From: Choristoneura fumiferana
Lineage: Eukaryota > Arthropoda > Insecta > Lepidoptera > Tortricidae
Direction: 5' to 3'
Assembly: GCF_025370935.1 (NCBI RefSeq)
Contig: NC_133476.1
Span: forward strand, 12,903,411-12,967,410
DNA length: 64,000 nt
Shown: positions 33,534 through 46,694 of the stretch, in pieces
How positions within the stretch are numbered: position 1 is the first letter of the stretch
Layout of the letters: each line of letters opens with the position of its first letter
Made by a program: the position numbers and the translations under genes
The notes under the pieces: generated by a model
Seen by the model: only the letters and a program-made list of their open reading frames with translations
Told to the model about the DNA's origin: nothing
Database searches by the model: none

Positions 33534-35465
33534 TTCTGTCCTGTATCAAGTACATTCGAAGAGACTAATAAAATCATGTATCCTACCCTTTGGAACTTTT
33601 CCATATGAAAATATGAACCTTGGCAGACATTGGTGGTTCGAAATGAACAGCGACAATAATAGCTAATTAATATTTAGCAACTTTACTTCATGCCTACGTA
33701 ATTACACTACACACTCCAAGCAATATTACCGATTAATAGGTATTATACCTGACCAGTAATGTAACGTAAATATGGTAGGGATCACTGATGTATATTCATC
33801 TTACCTACCTATATATGAGCGAGTGCGGCATTAGCGCCTTATCCATGACTGGAACATAGAAATAACGAACGCAAAGGCGGTATCTAGATAGTGACGGTAT
33901 GAAACTTATATGTCAGGACGTGCGCTTTAGACTTTGCGCCGCGGTCGGTCGTGAAAGTCTAGATCTGGCTTTCAGTGGCCGGGGGTGAGCGGGGGTAGAA
34001 CTGCGAGAGCGCGAAGCGGCGCGGCGGCGCCTCAGTGCTCGCCCGCCCGCGCCCGCGCCCGCCGGCCCCGCGACCTGCGACCTGCCGCAACCGGAGCCTC
34101 GCGCTCTCCGCCCTAACCTCATTCTATCACCGCCCACGACAATACGCCACCTGTCAAATCACGGACTAATACCCCGTACTAAACAATCGTCTCTGCGTAA
34201 AAATCTCGACGGCCTATGACACGGTATTGACGCAAACGACGTAATAGGAATCTGCCCATTGTGCCATTTCGGACTGTATATGCCATTCGTAACATTAGAC
34301 AAAAGTTATTCGCCTTATCACTCCAAAAACATAATGTCTAGGATATTTTAGTATTGAGTGGAGACTGTCAACTGTGATGAGTGGGATGGGAAACTTAATT
34401 TTGCTAAAGTTTTTATGTGACTTAGTTTTTTCATATGGTAGCGAATATGATTCATAACCGTGGAGACAAGAAATGTTGAACGCGAGCTTTGCGGGCGTTA
34501 TCGATCGTCACCGGTCGGCAGCCGGCACGGCACGCGATCGCTGCACCGGCAATATTGTCCCACGGTGCCCATAATCATCTACCGCTGGGAATACTTATTT
34601 ATGTTTCTTAGAAAAATGCTTAGTCAATGACACATTATTTTTAATGCGAAATATTGATAAAAAGCATAAATACGAGCATTGAAATGGTAATGAGAACAAC
34701 AGTATCCAAAGGGATTATTATTAGGATTAGTAGGTTAGACTATACAAAGCTGTGGTAGGTAGTCAATGATGCACAAAGTTAAGTTACATAGTAGGAGTGC
34801 TTTGGCTTAATAAAAACTTAAACTGTATTATGCTTTGTTCACTAATTTGTCTGAATTTCAAATGGTCTCTTTTTAATCAACGATAGGCATAATGTCTGTG
34901 TTTGCAATATTATGAAAAAAAAGCCGTAATCATAATGGTTTGACCTATGACTTGGCAAAGCAGAGGATCGTGGGCTCGAATTCCAGCACGCACTGTTAAG
35001 TTTTTCGGAATTTGAGTATTTCTCAAAAAAATGTCCCGTCATGAAATTGACAAGAAATCAGTTTTGTCAAGAAATTATTAACCCTAAGGACGAGATCATA
35101 AAACATAAACTACATAAAACATCCAAAATTTCTTGACGTCAGGAAAACTTCACGAAATTTTGTGAGGAAAAAAATGTACTTAATTTTGTAACTACATCAA
35201 AACTTTCTATTGGCTCCAACAACAAAGATTATCTGACTTTTTATCACTTTTACCACAAGGTTTTGTATATATTTAAAAACAATATTACTTGTGAAATAGC
35301 GTCAGGATTTTTTATAAGTCGACAGACGACAACTGAAAAATTTAAAAATGGACAACTTTTTGAGAAATAGTCATTTATCTGCGAAAGTGTATTTTAAAAC
35401 CATGAACTTTTATGAGACCTGAAGACACCTGCGAAGTAGTTGAATAGTGTGTGTGAAGTTGTTAA
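33534..35465. other. Intron DNA with a strong GC island
   Basis: 33930-34115 is very GC-rich (runs of CGCCCG and GCGGCG) with an initiator-like TCAGT at 34032. No donor in a useful frame follows, so an exon cannot be called. A second, weaker island lies at 34490-34560. The rest is AT-rich. Confidence 0.4.
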
Positions 35466-35717
35466 TACGCGCTGGGCCCGCTTGGGAATTGTAGCCTAAA
35501 CTGAATGCTTTCATTTTGATAAGAGGGATGTACAGTACAGTCAACAACAAAAATATACATACGTTTGAAGTGCCAAAAATATGTATACATTACTTTATTG
35601 CCTAAGGTCGTTTATACATATTTTTTGCACTTTGGCTGTATTCATATCTTTTTTGCTGACTGTACCCAGCAGCAGTGGGATAAATGCAAGCTGGAGACAA
35701 TAGCGGTGATGATATTA
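35466..35717 (+). mobile_element. LINE tail interrupted by a CAGTCAA MITE
   Basis: The outer parts ('gctgggcccgcttgggaatt' and 'cccagcagcagtgggataaa' ... 'gatgat') are the same LINE tail seen at 32184. A MITE fills 35538-35662. Confidence 0.7.
35538..35662. mobile_element. CAGTCAAC MITE (125 bp) with TA duplication
   Basis: CAGTCAACAACAAAAATAT pairs loosely with the right end TTTTTTGCTGACTG. TA is present on both sides (35536-35537, 35663-35664). Insertion at a TA in the LINE tail is directly visible by comparison with the tail at 32184. Confidence 0.8.
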
Positions 35718-36697
35718 TGGCTGTTTAAGAATGAAATAAATAGCTCTAATTTTAATTTATACTTGAATTATTTTCTCTTTGCACGAATTAATCTAATCGA
35801 GCGAGCGATCAGGTTTTATCTTAAATTAATATTTCAAAGCGATGATATGTCAATAATCACCAAGATAATAAATCGTATTGAGGTTATCACTAATCTATAG
35901 GTATGAATTAATTATGCAATGACGAACGGAGATCCACTTACCAATTTAAATTGACATCTAAAGGTAGTCTAAATGCCAATTTCTGATTGAATAGATATTT
36001 GATTGAGTAGATGTTCGCAGGGAAATTGTTTTATGTGTCTATTGAAACACTTAATAGGTCTTGATAAGATTTGAATCCACTAAATAATTAAAAATATACA
36101 TTGGTTTCATTAACTTTTTACGAAAAATGTATTATTTTCTTCAACTTTTCAATTTTTATATTATCAGCTTATATATAATACAGACTTTCTGATCATATTT
36201 TCTTCAATGACAAGCTTGATCAGTAATCACAAACAAAGCTTTAAACATAAATTGTAGAATCTCTGAGATCAAAGCCCAAGTCGAACCTATGACCTCCTGC
36301 TTTACAGGTGATAGATTAAATCATGTCTGTCTACCGCAGCTTCAGTCAAAATCTGCCAATCCAGATTGGCATAACTCAATAAGGCTGTTGTTTTTATTTA
36401 GAAACGTTTTTCTGTGACTAATGGAAATACATATATTAAGTTAAGTTGTCTTTAATATCTCGTCGTGCCAAATGTTTACCTTCTATAAATTCCATATGAA
36501 TTACCATCAATCAGATAAGTGGAATTTTGTCTTATCCCTTTCACGTTACTTTTGTTATTTCTTATGATTAATGATCGGTGGACCCACTGCGACGTTAAAA
36601 GCTTTTACACATAGGTTTACAGTTCACTAAGCCTTAGCTTATGTTCCGCCTAGGACCATGCGCCACTTGCGGCGCGGCGAGCGATTAATAATAAATA
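35718..36697. other. Intron DNA, no gene seen
   Basis: A degraded tRNA-like stretch near 36260-36310 only. Confidence 0.35.
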
Positions 36698-37011
36698 ATA
36701 AATATCATGGGACACTTTCCACTCATAGTCAAAATACCACGCACAGGACTTATCACGCTAACACACACGAGTAATATTTACCTCGACGTTTCAGCAACAT
36801 TACAGTAGCAAAGCTTGTACTATGGATACTTGGCAACGGATAAACATACTTATATAGATATATACATATTTAAATACATATTAAACATCCAAGACCCGAG
36901 AACAAACATTCGTATTATTCATACAAATATCTGCCCCGGCCGGTGATCGAACCCGAGACCTCAAGCTTCGTAGTCAGGTTCTCTAACCACTTGGCCATCC
37001 GGTCATCAATA
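36698..37011 (-). mobile_element. tRNA-Arg-like SINE, copy 1
   Basis: On the minus strand it begins with a tRNA-like head (A box TGGCCAAGTGGTTAGAGAAC, B box GGTTCGATCACCG), continues with 'gaatgtttgttctcgggtct', and ends in an AATAAATAAT tail near 36698. The second copy is at 53443. Not a functional tRNA gene: the arms are imperfect and a SINE body follows. Confidence 0.75.
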
Positions 37012-39169
37012 CATTGCGAGTGCTACCGATTGGTTAATGTTAACGATATATGGTAAGCGCCTCGACTTTGTAATGAACGGATAATTCAATACCGGTTTTT
37101 CTATACGCATAGCTCACATGAAAACTGATGAAAAGCAAAAGAATATAAACTTACCACAGACAATTTGTGGTCTGTGGAATGAACATTTTTATTAACACGC
37201 TAGCCTTATGGTGTACGTACTCTGACGAAGAATAGTATCCAGGGTCTGAAGATGGAGCAGTCATCCAGGTTTACCACTTGGTGTACAATTACATACTATT
37301 AAAGCGTAATTTTAGTTATTTAAACTATTATAATTATGAGTGAGAAAATGTGTGGTATACAAATGCGCGGAGTCGACGCGTGCGGCGCTGGGCGCGGGGT
37401 TAGAGGCGGCGGGTGAGTGTGGGCGCGGTGTCGCGAGCGACGAGCCGCGGCAGGCGCGTGCCGGCGCCGCCTCCGCCGCCGGCGCCGAGGGTCTCTATGA
37501 TGGGATACATCATGGGCTGCGCCTGCTTGAGAGGTGCGTACGTACTGTTCATATTTCTTTACCTGGGACCTAAGTTTTAGTATGATGCTATACAGCAAGC
37601 CGCAGCTCTGGTTTTCAGTATGGCATGACCCTTTAAAAACTAAACTTAAAAAACATTGCCATCCAATGAGATCCTTGCAAAAACTCTGTGCTTTTATGAA
37701 AAATCACTGAAGGTACCTCATACGTGCGTCTGCCAAATAGCTCCAGTAATTAATACTGTGTGTTATCCGTTAGTCACGATACTGTTTTATTAATATAAGA
37801 TTGTCAACATTTTGTTTGCCCTAGAAAGTTTTTTCGGTTGATAAATCGTCTATTTTCAATAAAGCTATTATTTAAATTGGATCGCAGCGAATCTCCTCAC
37901 AAGTCCTACTTTTAGGCACACTCATATAAGCATTGGATTTGGGAATTTGTTGGCGATATTCTTGAGGATTGCGCAATGTAAATAATGTATTAAGTGGAAT
38001 TTAGTTTAACAACCGACACAAATAGGTATTTTGTTTTGCTTTTCGGCGCTATATTGCTTCTAAATCTCAAACTGACTTGAGGTATTGGGTACATTAGTGT
38101 TTGAATTATACTTTTACTTGAAAATTATGTTTAGGTAGTCATTCATTACTAAGTAGGTCTACAAACTTAATTAATTAAAGATATTTATAATTGAAAGTAT
38201 TTGAAAGTAAATAGGTCTCATAAATTCTCTGTACATTTATAGTATAGGTACGTACAAAAGGTTCATACTCGTATGGAAGCAATTTACATTCATGAAGTTC
38301 GGATGTGCATAATAACGCGTCTACAAGCAACTCCCCGTTCAACGTTAGTCTGCTCGCTTGCCGTGAATAATAAAGAAATACCGAAATCATGTGCGATACA
38401 TTCGTAATAATTCTGCTGCTGACGTCACATGATGCAGTGAGAATACATATGGAACGATGAAGCACGAACTCTCGTGGGAGGATGCAGTTTGCAAGAGTCA
38501 TCCAAGCACGCCAACCTACACATACGTTACCCAAGTTTAAAATACAATTAATAATACACCTTTACAATTGTTTCAAGTGTTCTATTTAGGTTGTGTTGTG
38601 TGCGTGGGATGAATAGGGACGTTTACTTATGCAAGTAGCGTTAACCAAGATGGGTAAGGAACTATAAATAACTAATTTATGACCCGTTGAGAAATTAATC
38701 TCTAATATTTTATTGTACATATTTTAGTCGTCCTCTGAGAATCTTTCGTAGACTCAAATTTACAAAGTGAGTAGGTCAAATAAAACAAGCTGTGGATATA
38801 ACACGATGTGTACCTACTTGCTTATAAATAACTTATTAAAAACTCGCGTTTGGTTTTGAAATAAAACTATTCTGTCTGATTTTCATGTTTTTTGACGCGA
38901 AATTATGTAGGTAGGTAATTTAAAATAAGGTCGCATACTTATTGGCACCTAATTTATGTTAATTACAAGTCATGAATTATATGAGTAGGTACCTACATGG
39001 TAAATATACGTACCTAATAATAGAAAAATATATAATAAAACCCAAAAAAATTAAAATTATGTATTTAAACCTCATTCATACTATGCGGTCGTTGAACCTT
39101 AATATCTCGTGCTGTTCGTTCTTGTTACACGGTGGACGGGCAAATGAATGGCTATAAATTAAAAATTCA
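37012..39169. other. Intron DNA with a GC island and strong donor
   Basis: 37365-37530 is GC-rich and holds a strong donor (GG/GTGAGT, 37413). ATGs at 37336, 37348 and 37363 are in the wrong phase for the next exon, so at best this is a non-coding leader exon. The rest is featureless. Confidence 0.35.
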
Positions 39170-39345
39170 CAACAAAGCGAGCGAGTGCGTGGGCGGGCGG
39201 CCGGCAAAGCGCTGAGGGCGGGCGGCGATCGAAGGGCGCGCGCGGTGCGGGGACGCCGGGGGGGTGTCGCCGGGGCGGCGGGGTAACGATCGTGCGGCCG
39301 CAGTGTTCAGTCTTCCAGCCGCGAGCGCGCCGCGACGCCGCGAGC
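39170..39345 (+). promoter_or_regulatory. GC-rich candidate internal PHACTR promoter
   Basis: An abrupt island of GCG-rich sequence in AT-rich intron. An arthropod initiator-like TTCAGTCTTCC lies at 39306-39316, about 37 bases before the ATG at 39346. No TATA. A CpG-type promoter is inferred. Confidence 0.45.
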
Positions 39346-39538
39346 ATGAGCGACGTCGGCACGCTCGCCGCCATGGACGCCTTCGCGGGCGGCGCGAGGC
39401 GGCGGCCCGCGCGCCTGCCGCCGCCGCCGCCCTTCGTGCCGCCGCTGCCGCCGCAGCGCCACGACAACTACTACATGCGCCGCAAGTCCCCTGTCCCCAG
39501 GCAATGCGCGAACCTCGCGCTTTTTACCCGCAACGGTA
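39346..39538 (+). CDS. Phactr: Candidate PHACTR internal first exon D
   Basis: The open frame MSDVGTLAAMDAFAGGARRR continues through a Pro-rich run (LPPPPPFVPPLPP) to RHDNYYMRRKSPVPR and ends near a GTACCG donor at about 39536. Taken there, one base (G) is left over, which fits the phase-1 acceptor at 46695. The donor is weak beyond GT, so the exon end is uncertain. The resulting protein would lack the basic motif and RPEL1 and start with a proline-rich, possibly profilin- or SH3-binding segment. Alternative: a GC island with chance ORF. Confidence 0.4.
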
Positions 39539-39579
39539 CCGATAACAGCCATCAGCCTTATCACTTCACCAGTCGCTGA

Positions 39580-40769
39580 GATTCGCCGCTAGCTCATCGC
39601 CCTCATTACTCATCATTGCATACGTTTAACATTGGCATGCTTTGTTTTTTTTATGCTTCTCTGACTTGCGGAGTATTAACGTTGTTATCGTGCTGGAGTC
39701 AGCGGAGCGTTCGGCGCCGCCCGGCACGCCGCCGCAATGTCAATGTCACGCTCTCATCACCAGTGCACCACACTCCGATCTACCAGCCTCTGCTCCGTGA
39801 CAATCTTAACAAACTTTCTAAACTTTTTGTCAGTCTTCTCTGAGTGGAGATTAGTTTAGGTCACTTAAGTTTTCATAGGTAGGTAAACTTCGCTTTATAC
39901 AAGGAAAGATAACTAGGTTACACGTTTTAATTAACTAGGTTTGTTTTCCCATTTCCACTCCACAATTTTAGTGGCACAGCTTCGAAAAAAATGCATATTA
40001 GGTACATTATATATACAGAAAACACAATTTTAGTAGGTACTTACATATAATTATCGTTGAAAACGAAAGTTGCAGGAATAACTTTCAGTTTGTTTCCTCT
40101 TGAAGGATGTATTTGATTAATTAGCAACAGGTCTCCCAAAATTGGTAAGTACTCTCTAAGTACGCGTTCCTAAGAAAAAGGCTCTTAACACACCGACAGA
40201 CAGGTGGAGACCGAAGTAATCCTATTTTAAGGGTTCCTTTTTTCCAATTGAGGTACGGAATCCTAAAATATGACGATTTAATTTGCTTATTATGTTATAA
40301 TGCAGAAGATACTGGGAAGGTCGTCCTTAGACGAACTTTTATCCTGCGGATGACTTCTAATGGCAAGTTCAGTGATGCGACTGGCGCGTAAAAAATAAGT
40401 AGCCATCTCGTATCTATAGTGTCCTGTAATTGTGAGACTTGTAAATAATAAATAATAATAATAATTAAACATTTGTTTCAGGCTCTAGTCCCATACACAT
40501 CATGTTAGTTACAGTACGAACATTACCTTAATCTTAAATCTGTTCCTTTTTTTATAATAATTATCCATATATAATAAAAACTGAATCTGAATCGAAGACA
40601 ATGAATCAAAACGAGAAATCACCACTATACATATACTATAATTGATTCCTAAATATCTCTATCACAATCACTGCTAAAATGCTGACTGAATAAAGCAGCT
40701 TTAAAAACCGGCTATATGCACGTGTCGGATCATAAACCATATGAGGCAAATCTTACTAATATGTATTAC
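39580..40769. other. Intron DNA, no gene seen
   Basis: The patch 39690-39800 is GC-richer but has no splice-consistent exon. A remnant of the GGTTCCG repeat lies at about 40230-40270. Confidence 0.35.
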
Positions 40770-41626
40770 TAGCGCTTGCCTGCGGCTTTGCACGCGTAAA
40801 TGTCTAGATACAGCAGTTGAATTGAAATTCCGGGATTTCATTAAATTCTTGTGGCAATTCCCTAAAATTACATCGTGTTTTTCATTGACGTTATATTATA
40901 ACAACCATACTAAATTTCATGGTTCTAAACGCAGCGGTTGTTATTTTGTGATTTTATCCCTATCCCGTGGGAATATCGGGATAAAAAGTAGCCTATGTGT
41001 TATTCCAAATGTCCAGCTATATACGTACCAAATTTCATGACTCTAAGCCCAGCGGTTGTTATTTCGAGATTTTATACCTATCCCGTGGGAATATCGGAAT
41101 AAAAAGTATGTTTTAATCCAGGTTATAAACTAACTTTTTGCCAAATTTCATTCAAATCCGTCCAGCCGTTCCAGCGTGAAGAAGTAACAAACATACTCAC
41201 TCACTCACTCACTCACAAACTTTCACATTTATAATATTAGTAGGATAAAGGCGAAAGTTTGTATGGATGGATGTTTGTTACTCTTTCACGCAAAAACTAC
41301 TGAACGGATTTGCTTGATATTTGGCATAAATGTACTAATATACTTACCCTGAATTAGCATATAGGCTACTTTTTATCCCAAAATTATATATATATTTTAT
41401 TTTTTTATTCAACTGGATGGCAAACGAGCAAGTGGGTCTCCTGATGATAAGAGATCACCACCGCCCATAGACACCTGCAACACCAGGGGGATTATAGATG
41501 CATGCCAACCTAGAGGCCTAAGATGGGATACCTCAAGTGCCTATGGTTTCTGTGGGATCAAACAAGTTTTAAACGAGGTAGATACTAATTCTGTACGAGC
41601 GAAGCCGTGGGCGAGAGCTAGTATTC
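40770..41626. mobile_element. Two 'actagc...' family copies head to head, with nested repeat
   Basis: 40770-41246 is a plus copy ('actagcgcttgcctgcggct' to 'ttataatattagtaggata', with an ACTC microsatellite at 41197). 41247-41626 is a minus copy ending 'gccgtgggcgagagctagta'. The minus copy is split by the 'actggatggcaaacgagcaa' repeat at 41405-41565. Confidence 0.7.
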
Positions 41627-44600
41627 AATATTGAGTTCAATTATTACTCGTTAACTTGTAAAGTCTCTAAGTTGTGATAATTTTCCCTTTAAATTCATTA
41701 TACATATATACTACCATCATGTTTTTTTTTCCTGATTTTTCAGGCCAGCCTGTTTAACTTGTGCAGGTTGGGGGACACACACTTGCCTCAACAAAAAAAT
41801 AAGCACTTTAAAGATTTTTTTTTTTGCAGTTTTATTTTACCACTTTATCAGTGTCGTTAACAAATAGGTATACTTTTGCAAAATTACAGCTTTCTGACAC
41901 TAACAGACTCTAAGCTAAGCTACGGACAGATGGACATGGCGAAATTGTAAGGTTTCCTTGTAAGACTACGGAGCCCTAAATACGCGTCGCATATCCAAAA
42001 TATAAACGCGAATCAAATAATTTTGCGGTTTCGTGAATCACGACATAGCAAATAGATACCTAAGACAGAAATGCGGATTACTTCCGACGTTTAACATTTT
42101 TTTGATAAAAAATGATCTGCCGTAAAAAAAGGCATTGTCTTTCCTAACTTTCTAAAACGGCGAACTATTCAATGCATAAACTGTTTGTTGGAAAGTGATT
42201 GTATGCCACTTGGCCATCATGTGTTTAGGACGGGCTGTAACTTCTGAAAGATACGAATAACTCTTTGCGTAGCGATCTAATTTGCATACACCTGTTGCTA
42301 CAAACAATGAGTCGGAAGCAGTTGAAAACGAGATGAGTGAAAAGAAAGACGGATGTTTGTTAAGACAGTGCGTGCTCCGGCCGACGTGGATACCGATAAA
42401 TAGCAGGCGAAGGCGCCGTCGCGTGGCCTCGCGGAGCTATGTGCGGCCCGCGCCGAGAGTGCGCCGTGGTCATGCTAACTTCGCCATTTTAATTGCTCTC
42501 CTGATTGTCAATCACCACATTCCACGCAATAACTGGCTACACTTCCGACTAGAAAGATTGCAAAACTCGCGCTTTTTATTTTCGAACACATGTTTTTAGG
42601 AAGAGCGGTAGAAATTACCGAATTATTCGTGGAAAATATTTTACTTTGATAAAGTCTCAAATACCAACTTGTCAAATACTTAAAAGCAGACGGTTTATGA
42701 GTATTTGGTATAAATTTAAACATTGTCCCTTTAAATCAGTAAAATATTGAAAAAAGACCCGCAATTTCATACATGAAAAGTATTCAGCCTGTAATTCCGA
42801 CGCCGCGTTGTTTCCCAACCCGGATGTCCTTCGTCAAACGAGGCTGAAAATGCTGGAATACTTTTGCAGTGGAGTTTCGCTGAAAAGGCCAGCTTCCGCA
42901 ACGGGCGGGCGGGCGGTCGCGTCCTTGACCCGCGGCGCACCCGCTGCGCCGCACCGGTTCGACTGATCGCCGAAACCCAACCGCATTTCACAAATGAAAA
43001 GAGGAAATTAAATTTTCAGGATAATGGAAATGAGACAGCTGTCCCTCAATTATCGGAGCATCGGTGAAAAATAATCTTTTAACTTTATTTGTGGTCTCTG
43101 GAATCCCAATGATTAAAATTTATCTCCAATAACGCTCAATGTAAAGTGAAGCTGGATTTGGCTTGTATCTGCAAATCCGTTTGGATACTCTCTTAATTGC
43201 AACGCTGTTTATTTTGGGCATTAATCTGAAAGCGATAAATTAAGATCAATGGAAAAACGCTTGAATTATTTAGTATTTGACGTCACTTGTATTTTCAATT
43301 CCAAATATATCTACGATTTTGTAATTGGGTCTGGTGCGGGCACTGATTGAGTTATGGAACGTAAGAAAATCGGTCATTTTAAAATTAGATGATTCCTCGT
43401 GCCACTGACTCGCGTTATGTAGGTACTTAATTGGCGTAAAGTTATTTATAAATTATAGGACGTTTCTGGTTTGATTTGAAATCACAATAAGAGAGAATAT
43501 TTGAGCTACCGTTATTCTACTACAAGTTGTATTAATAAATTAAAAAGTACATTATATTTTTAGCCACGTAAATTACTTCGTCATGGTTGCTGAGAGGTGA
43601 TTACGCGTAGCAATTTTAGTAGCTTGTCTTGTATTTTATTCTTTAATTGATATTGAAGCAACATAATCCAACGTAATGCCTAGTTTACCGGCCATCGTCG
43701 CCCGCCCACGCGTCGCTAGTTGTGTCACTGTCGCGAATGTTTCTTCTCATCCCCGTCGTGCTCGTGCTCATGAAAGAATCTCTCGCGCCACATGTTAATG
43801 CGACCCAATTTAATCCATTTCACCAATTTATCTTCACCCGAAACATTTACGAGACTTTTTGTCGAAAAATATTGCGACGCAATATACATACATATGTACA
43901 TTAACTTGTAAGTGAAGCGTTGATGAGGTCGCTCTCGGTTCTTTTGTTAAGCTACTCAAGATACGTCATAAATGTACGATCGCTAACGTGGTTGTTAATT
44001 TCCCCAGAGTCCCTGTAACTGTTGAGAGTGTATGGTGTATGGAATACGTAATGGCGTTTCTTATTTTATATACCTTGCCTATATTTCGTTATTTTATGCA
44101 ATGTTATTTTATCTCAAATTACTGGTATAATGGAATTGTAACTACTCATCGGGTATCTACTTTATGGCACGAATCCAAATGTTGGCGTTAGGCTCAAGCA
44201 TCATATACCTACGTTATATGCAATTGACGATTTGGAAAGTCTGTTTTCGACTTTAAATTACAGTTTTTATTAAGAAGCCCAAATGCCTGAGATTTCACGT
44301 CATTGATGTTTTCTGTTTGTCACACCAAAAGTATTTTTAACGATGTCCTGGATTGGATTTACGTTGCGGCTGTGGCTCGAGGAATGCGAGCGTGCGGGAA
44401 ACGCGCGTCCATAGCGTACTCTTGACATTGTGGCTATTACTGTGCGAGCATAGGTCCTTCGCGCCGCCGTCCGCATTTCTGACTAATTACATCATCCATC
44501 ACTCTTCGACCGATTGACGAGCTAATATTATGTAATTAACGCTGCTAACTCTACGTAGTTCTGGTACACGTTGAATTCCCTGAGTCATCAGATTAATTGG

Positions 44601-45509
44601 ACATGGGTTATCTGCCGAAAGCCATGGTTCTGAAACGGATTGTCTACTTCAGAATTGTATAAGTTGATATTTTAATGGAATTGTAGTAGGTAATATAAAT
44701 AAAACACTCATGAGCTTTTCGTAAATGATGTGTTCCCGTAAATATCGCCTCAATCCCACGAATATGGCCCGCTTTCACGTGTATTTTCTTCTATTGGAGC
44801 TTTGCAACCGGCATGTAGGAGAAAAACCTTGAAGGAGCTCAAAGGTCCTTCAAAAGGCGTACGTACGAGTTAAGGTTAGGGAGGTTGTGGTTATGTAAGA
44901 CCGGTGGTGGGAGCGACGTCCTCGGCGGCAGCGGGTGCTCGGCCAAGGGCGGCGCATTGATCGGCGCGCCCGGGCCCGCGCCCGGCGCCCGCCGCTGCAG
45001 CCAGGCTCGCGCGCTCGCGCACCCTCCTTCACCCACCCTCACATCCTCGAGAGCCTGCCTGTTGAATAAACACCGAACGCCCTTGACGAATAACTTAATA
45101 CTTACACAATGCGATTGAGAGTTATTGTATGTCAACAGAACCCGGACGGTATTGATATTGAAAGCCACGAAATAACAACCCGGCTATTTCAGTTGTTTGT
45201 CTAAGCGGCTGTTTCCTTTAGATATACTATTTTTATAATATAAATTGGATTTTATTAAGGGACAGCTTATTAAATATAATTTCGCAAATACTCATAGGTT
45301 ATTATTATTAGGCACATATTATTCTGCACAAATTATGTTTTACTCATGATAGTTAGGTTGGTTTTGTGCCAGCCACGATCAGCCTCAAATTATTTAAAGC
45401 CCATGGGCCATGTTGTCGATAGTTAGGTTTCACTTTTCGCGTTATACATAATAATAATATTAATAATAAACGAGTCTCAGTAAGACCATATCTATTCATA
45501 ATAGATTTG
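41627..45509. other. Intron DNA with GC islands
   Basis: Islands at 42375-42470, 42890-42970, 44380-44480 and 44900-45050. At 42333 an ATG frame (MSEKKDGCLLRQCV) reaches a possible phase-1 donor at 42469, but the encoded Arg run and weak donor make it unconvincing. No repeat ends stand out. Confidence 0.35.
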
Positions 45510-45765
45510 TTTTTATTCGACTGGATGGCAAACGAGCAAGTGGGTCTCCAAATAGTAAGAGATCACCACCGCCCATAAACATCTGCAACACCAGGGGCCA
45601 ACCTAGAGGCCTAAGATGGGATACCTCAAGTGCCAGTAATTTCACCGGCTGTCTTACTCTCCATGCCGAAACTCAACAGTGCAAGCACTGCTGCTTCACG
45701 GTAGGATTAGCGAGCAAGACGGTGGTAGCAATCCGGGCGGACCTTGCACAAGGTCCTACCACCTG
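45510..45765 (+). mobile_element. 'ctggatggcaaacgagcaag' repeat, copy 3
   Basis: Same line as 20505-20770, with a short internal deletion after 'aacaccagggg'. Plus orientation. Confidence 0.75.
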
Positions 45766-46694
45766 CAAAATAGATAAAGATAACACGTTAGAATCTGATT
45801 GTCCTAATACCAACAATACTTACCATTTGTTCAGATGATCTCTACAACATTTCTTATTTGTATCGATATTCAAAAAGCTTATTATTTGATGTTATCTCAA
45901 TTGTATTTGGTCTTGGAACATTGCCATTCAAAAAAGTGCTAAAACCTCAGCACTCAGATATATCACTCACTATCAAATCTTAATAACAAAGCTGTGTTTA
46001 CTAAATATTCTCGCAAACTGGGCCAAGGCAATAAGAGAATGATGGATCGTGCACCTAAGAAATATAATTAGTAAATCAATCATAGTTTCGTTTTCGCGTA
46101 GGCGACGTAGGCGTGCAATTATTATTTGCTAGTCGTCTGCTGTGTCGTTCGTTATACTGACGTGACGCGGGATGCGTTGATTATTGAATGTTCCCACAGC
46201 GCGGCCAAGGCCGGAGCGGCGCCGCTCCGTGGTGAATGGAAGCGCGTGCTGCCCGACCGTCACTCCCCTATTATTAGAATCAAACACTCCAGCCCATGTC
46301 ACGTCACCTGACATTAGCTTCTTCTAGTGTCATCCTACACTTTAACCGTGAACCTGCCCACTCCTCGATCTACACCATCCCTGACCCCTGGCCGTGATTG
46401 CCTTTTACTGTAACGACTTCTCGTTCGACCGTAAAAATAAGCTTTTAGCGAAGATCACTGTGTAAACATAAAAGAATCGTAAACCAATCGATCTTCCGCA
46501 TTCTACGATTCTCTTGTTACGATCGTGTGATAAAGTATACGATATAAAATTTACGATTAGGTTTGGGACGAAGCAGTTTCGGCAAATAAGTTCACTCAGA
46601 GGCGTGCTTTTACTATCCAGTCATTATTAATGCATCAAGTATTCTTAACCAAAATAAATTCAATTTTAATAAAATATTATTCTTTTTTTTCTAG
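45766..46694. other. Intron DNA before exon 4, no gene seen
   Basis: A small GC island at 46195-46262 is flanked by AT-rich DNA. It ends in a strong polypyrimidine tract and acceptor TTTTTTTTCTAG. Confidence 0.4.

Noticed and set aside
33913..34137. Minus-strand Arg/Ala-rich frame as a gene
   Set aside because: It starts at GTG, has no ATG or splice support, and is a by-product of the GC island.
37336..37412. Further PHACTR first coding exon in the 37.4-kb GC island
   Set aside because: The GTGAGT donor is strong, but all three upstream ATGs leave phase 2, while exon 4 needs phase 1. A non-coding leader is still possible.
39536..39843. Additional coding exon after the 39.3-kb candidate exon
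   Set aside because: GC-rich patches continue to 39.8 kb, but no acceptor/donor pair keeps phase 1.
42333..42468. PHACTR first exon starting MSEKKDGCLLRQ
   Set aside because: The phase fits, but the donor GTCATG is weak and the Arg-run looks like GC-rich noise.
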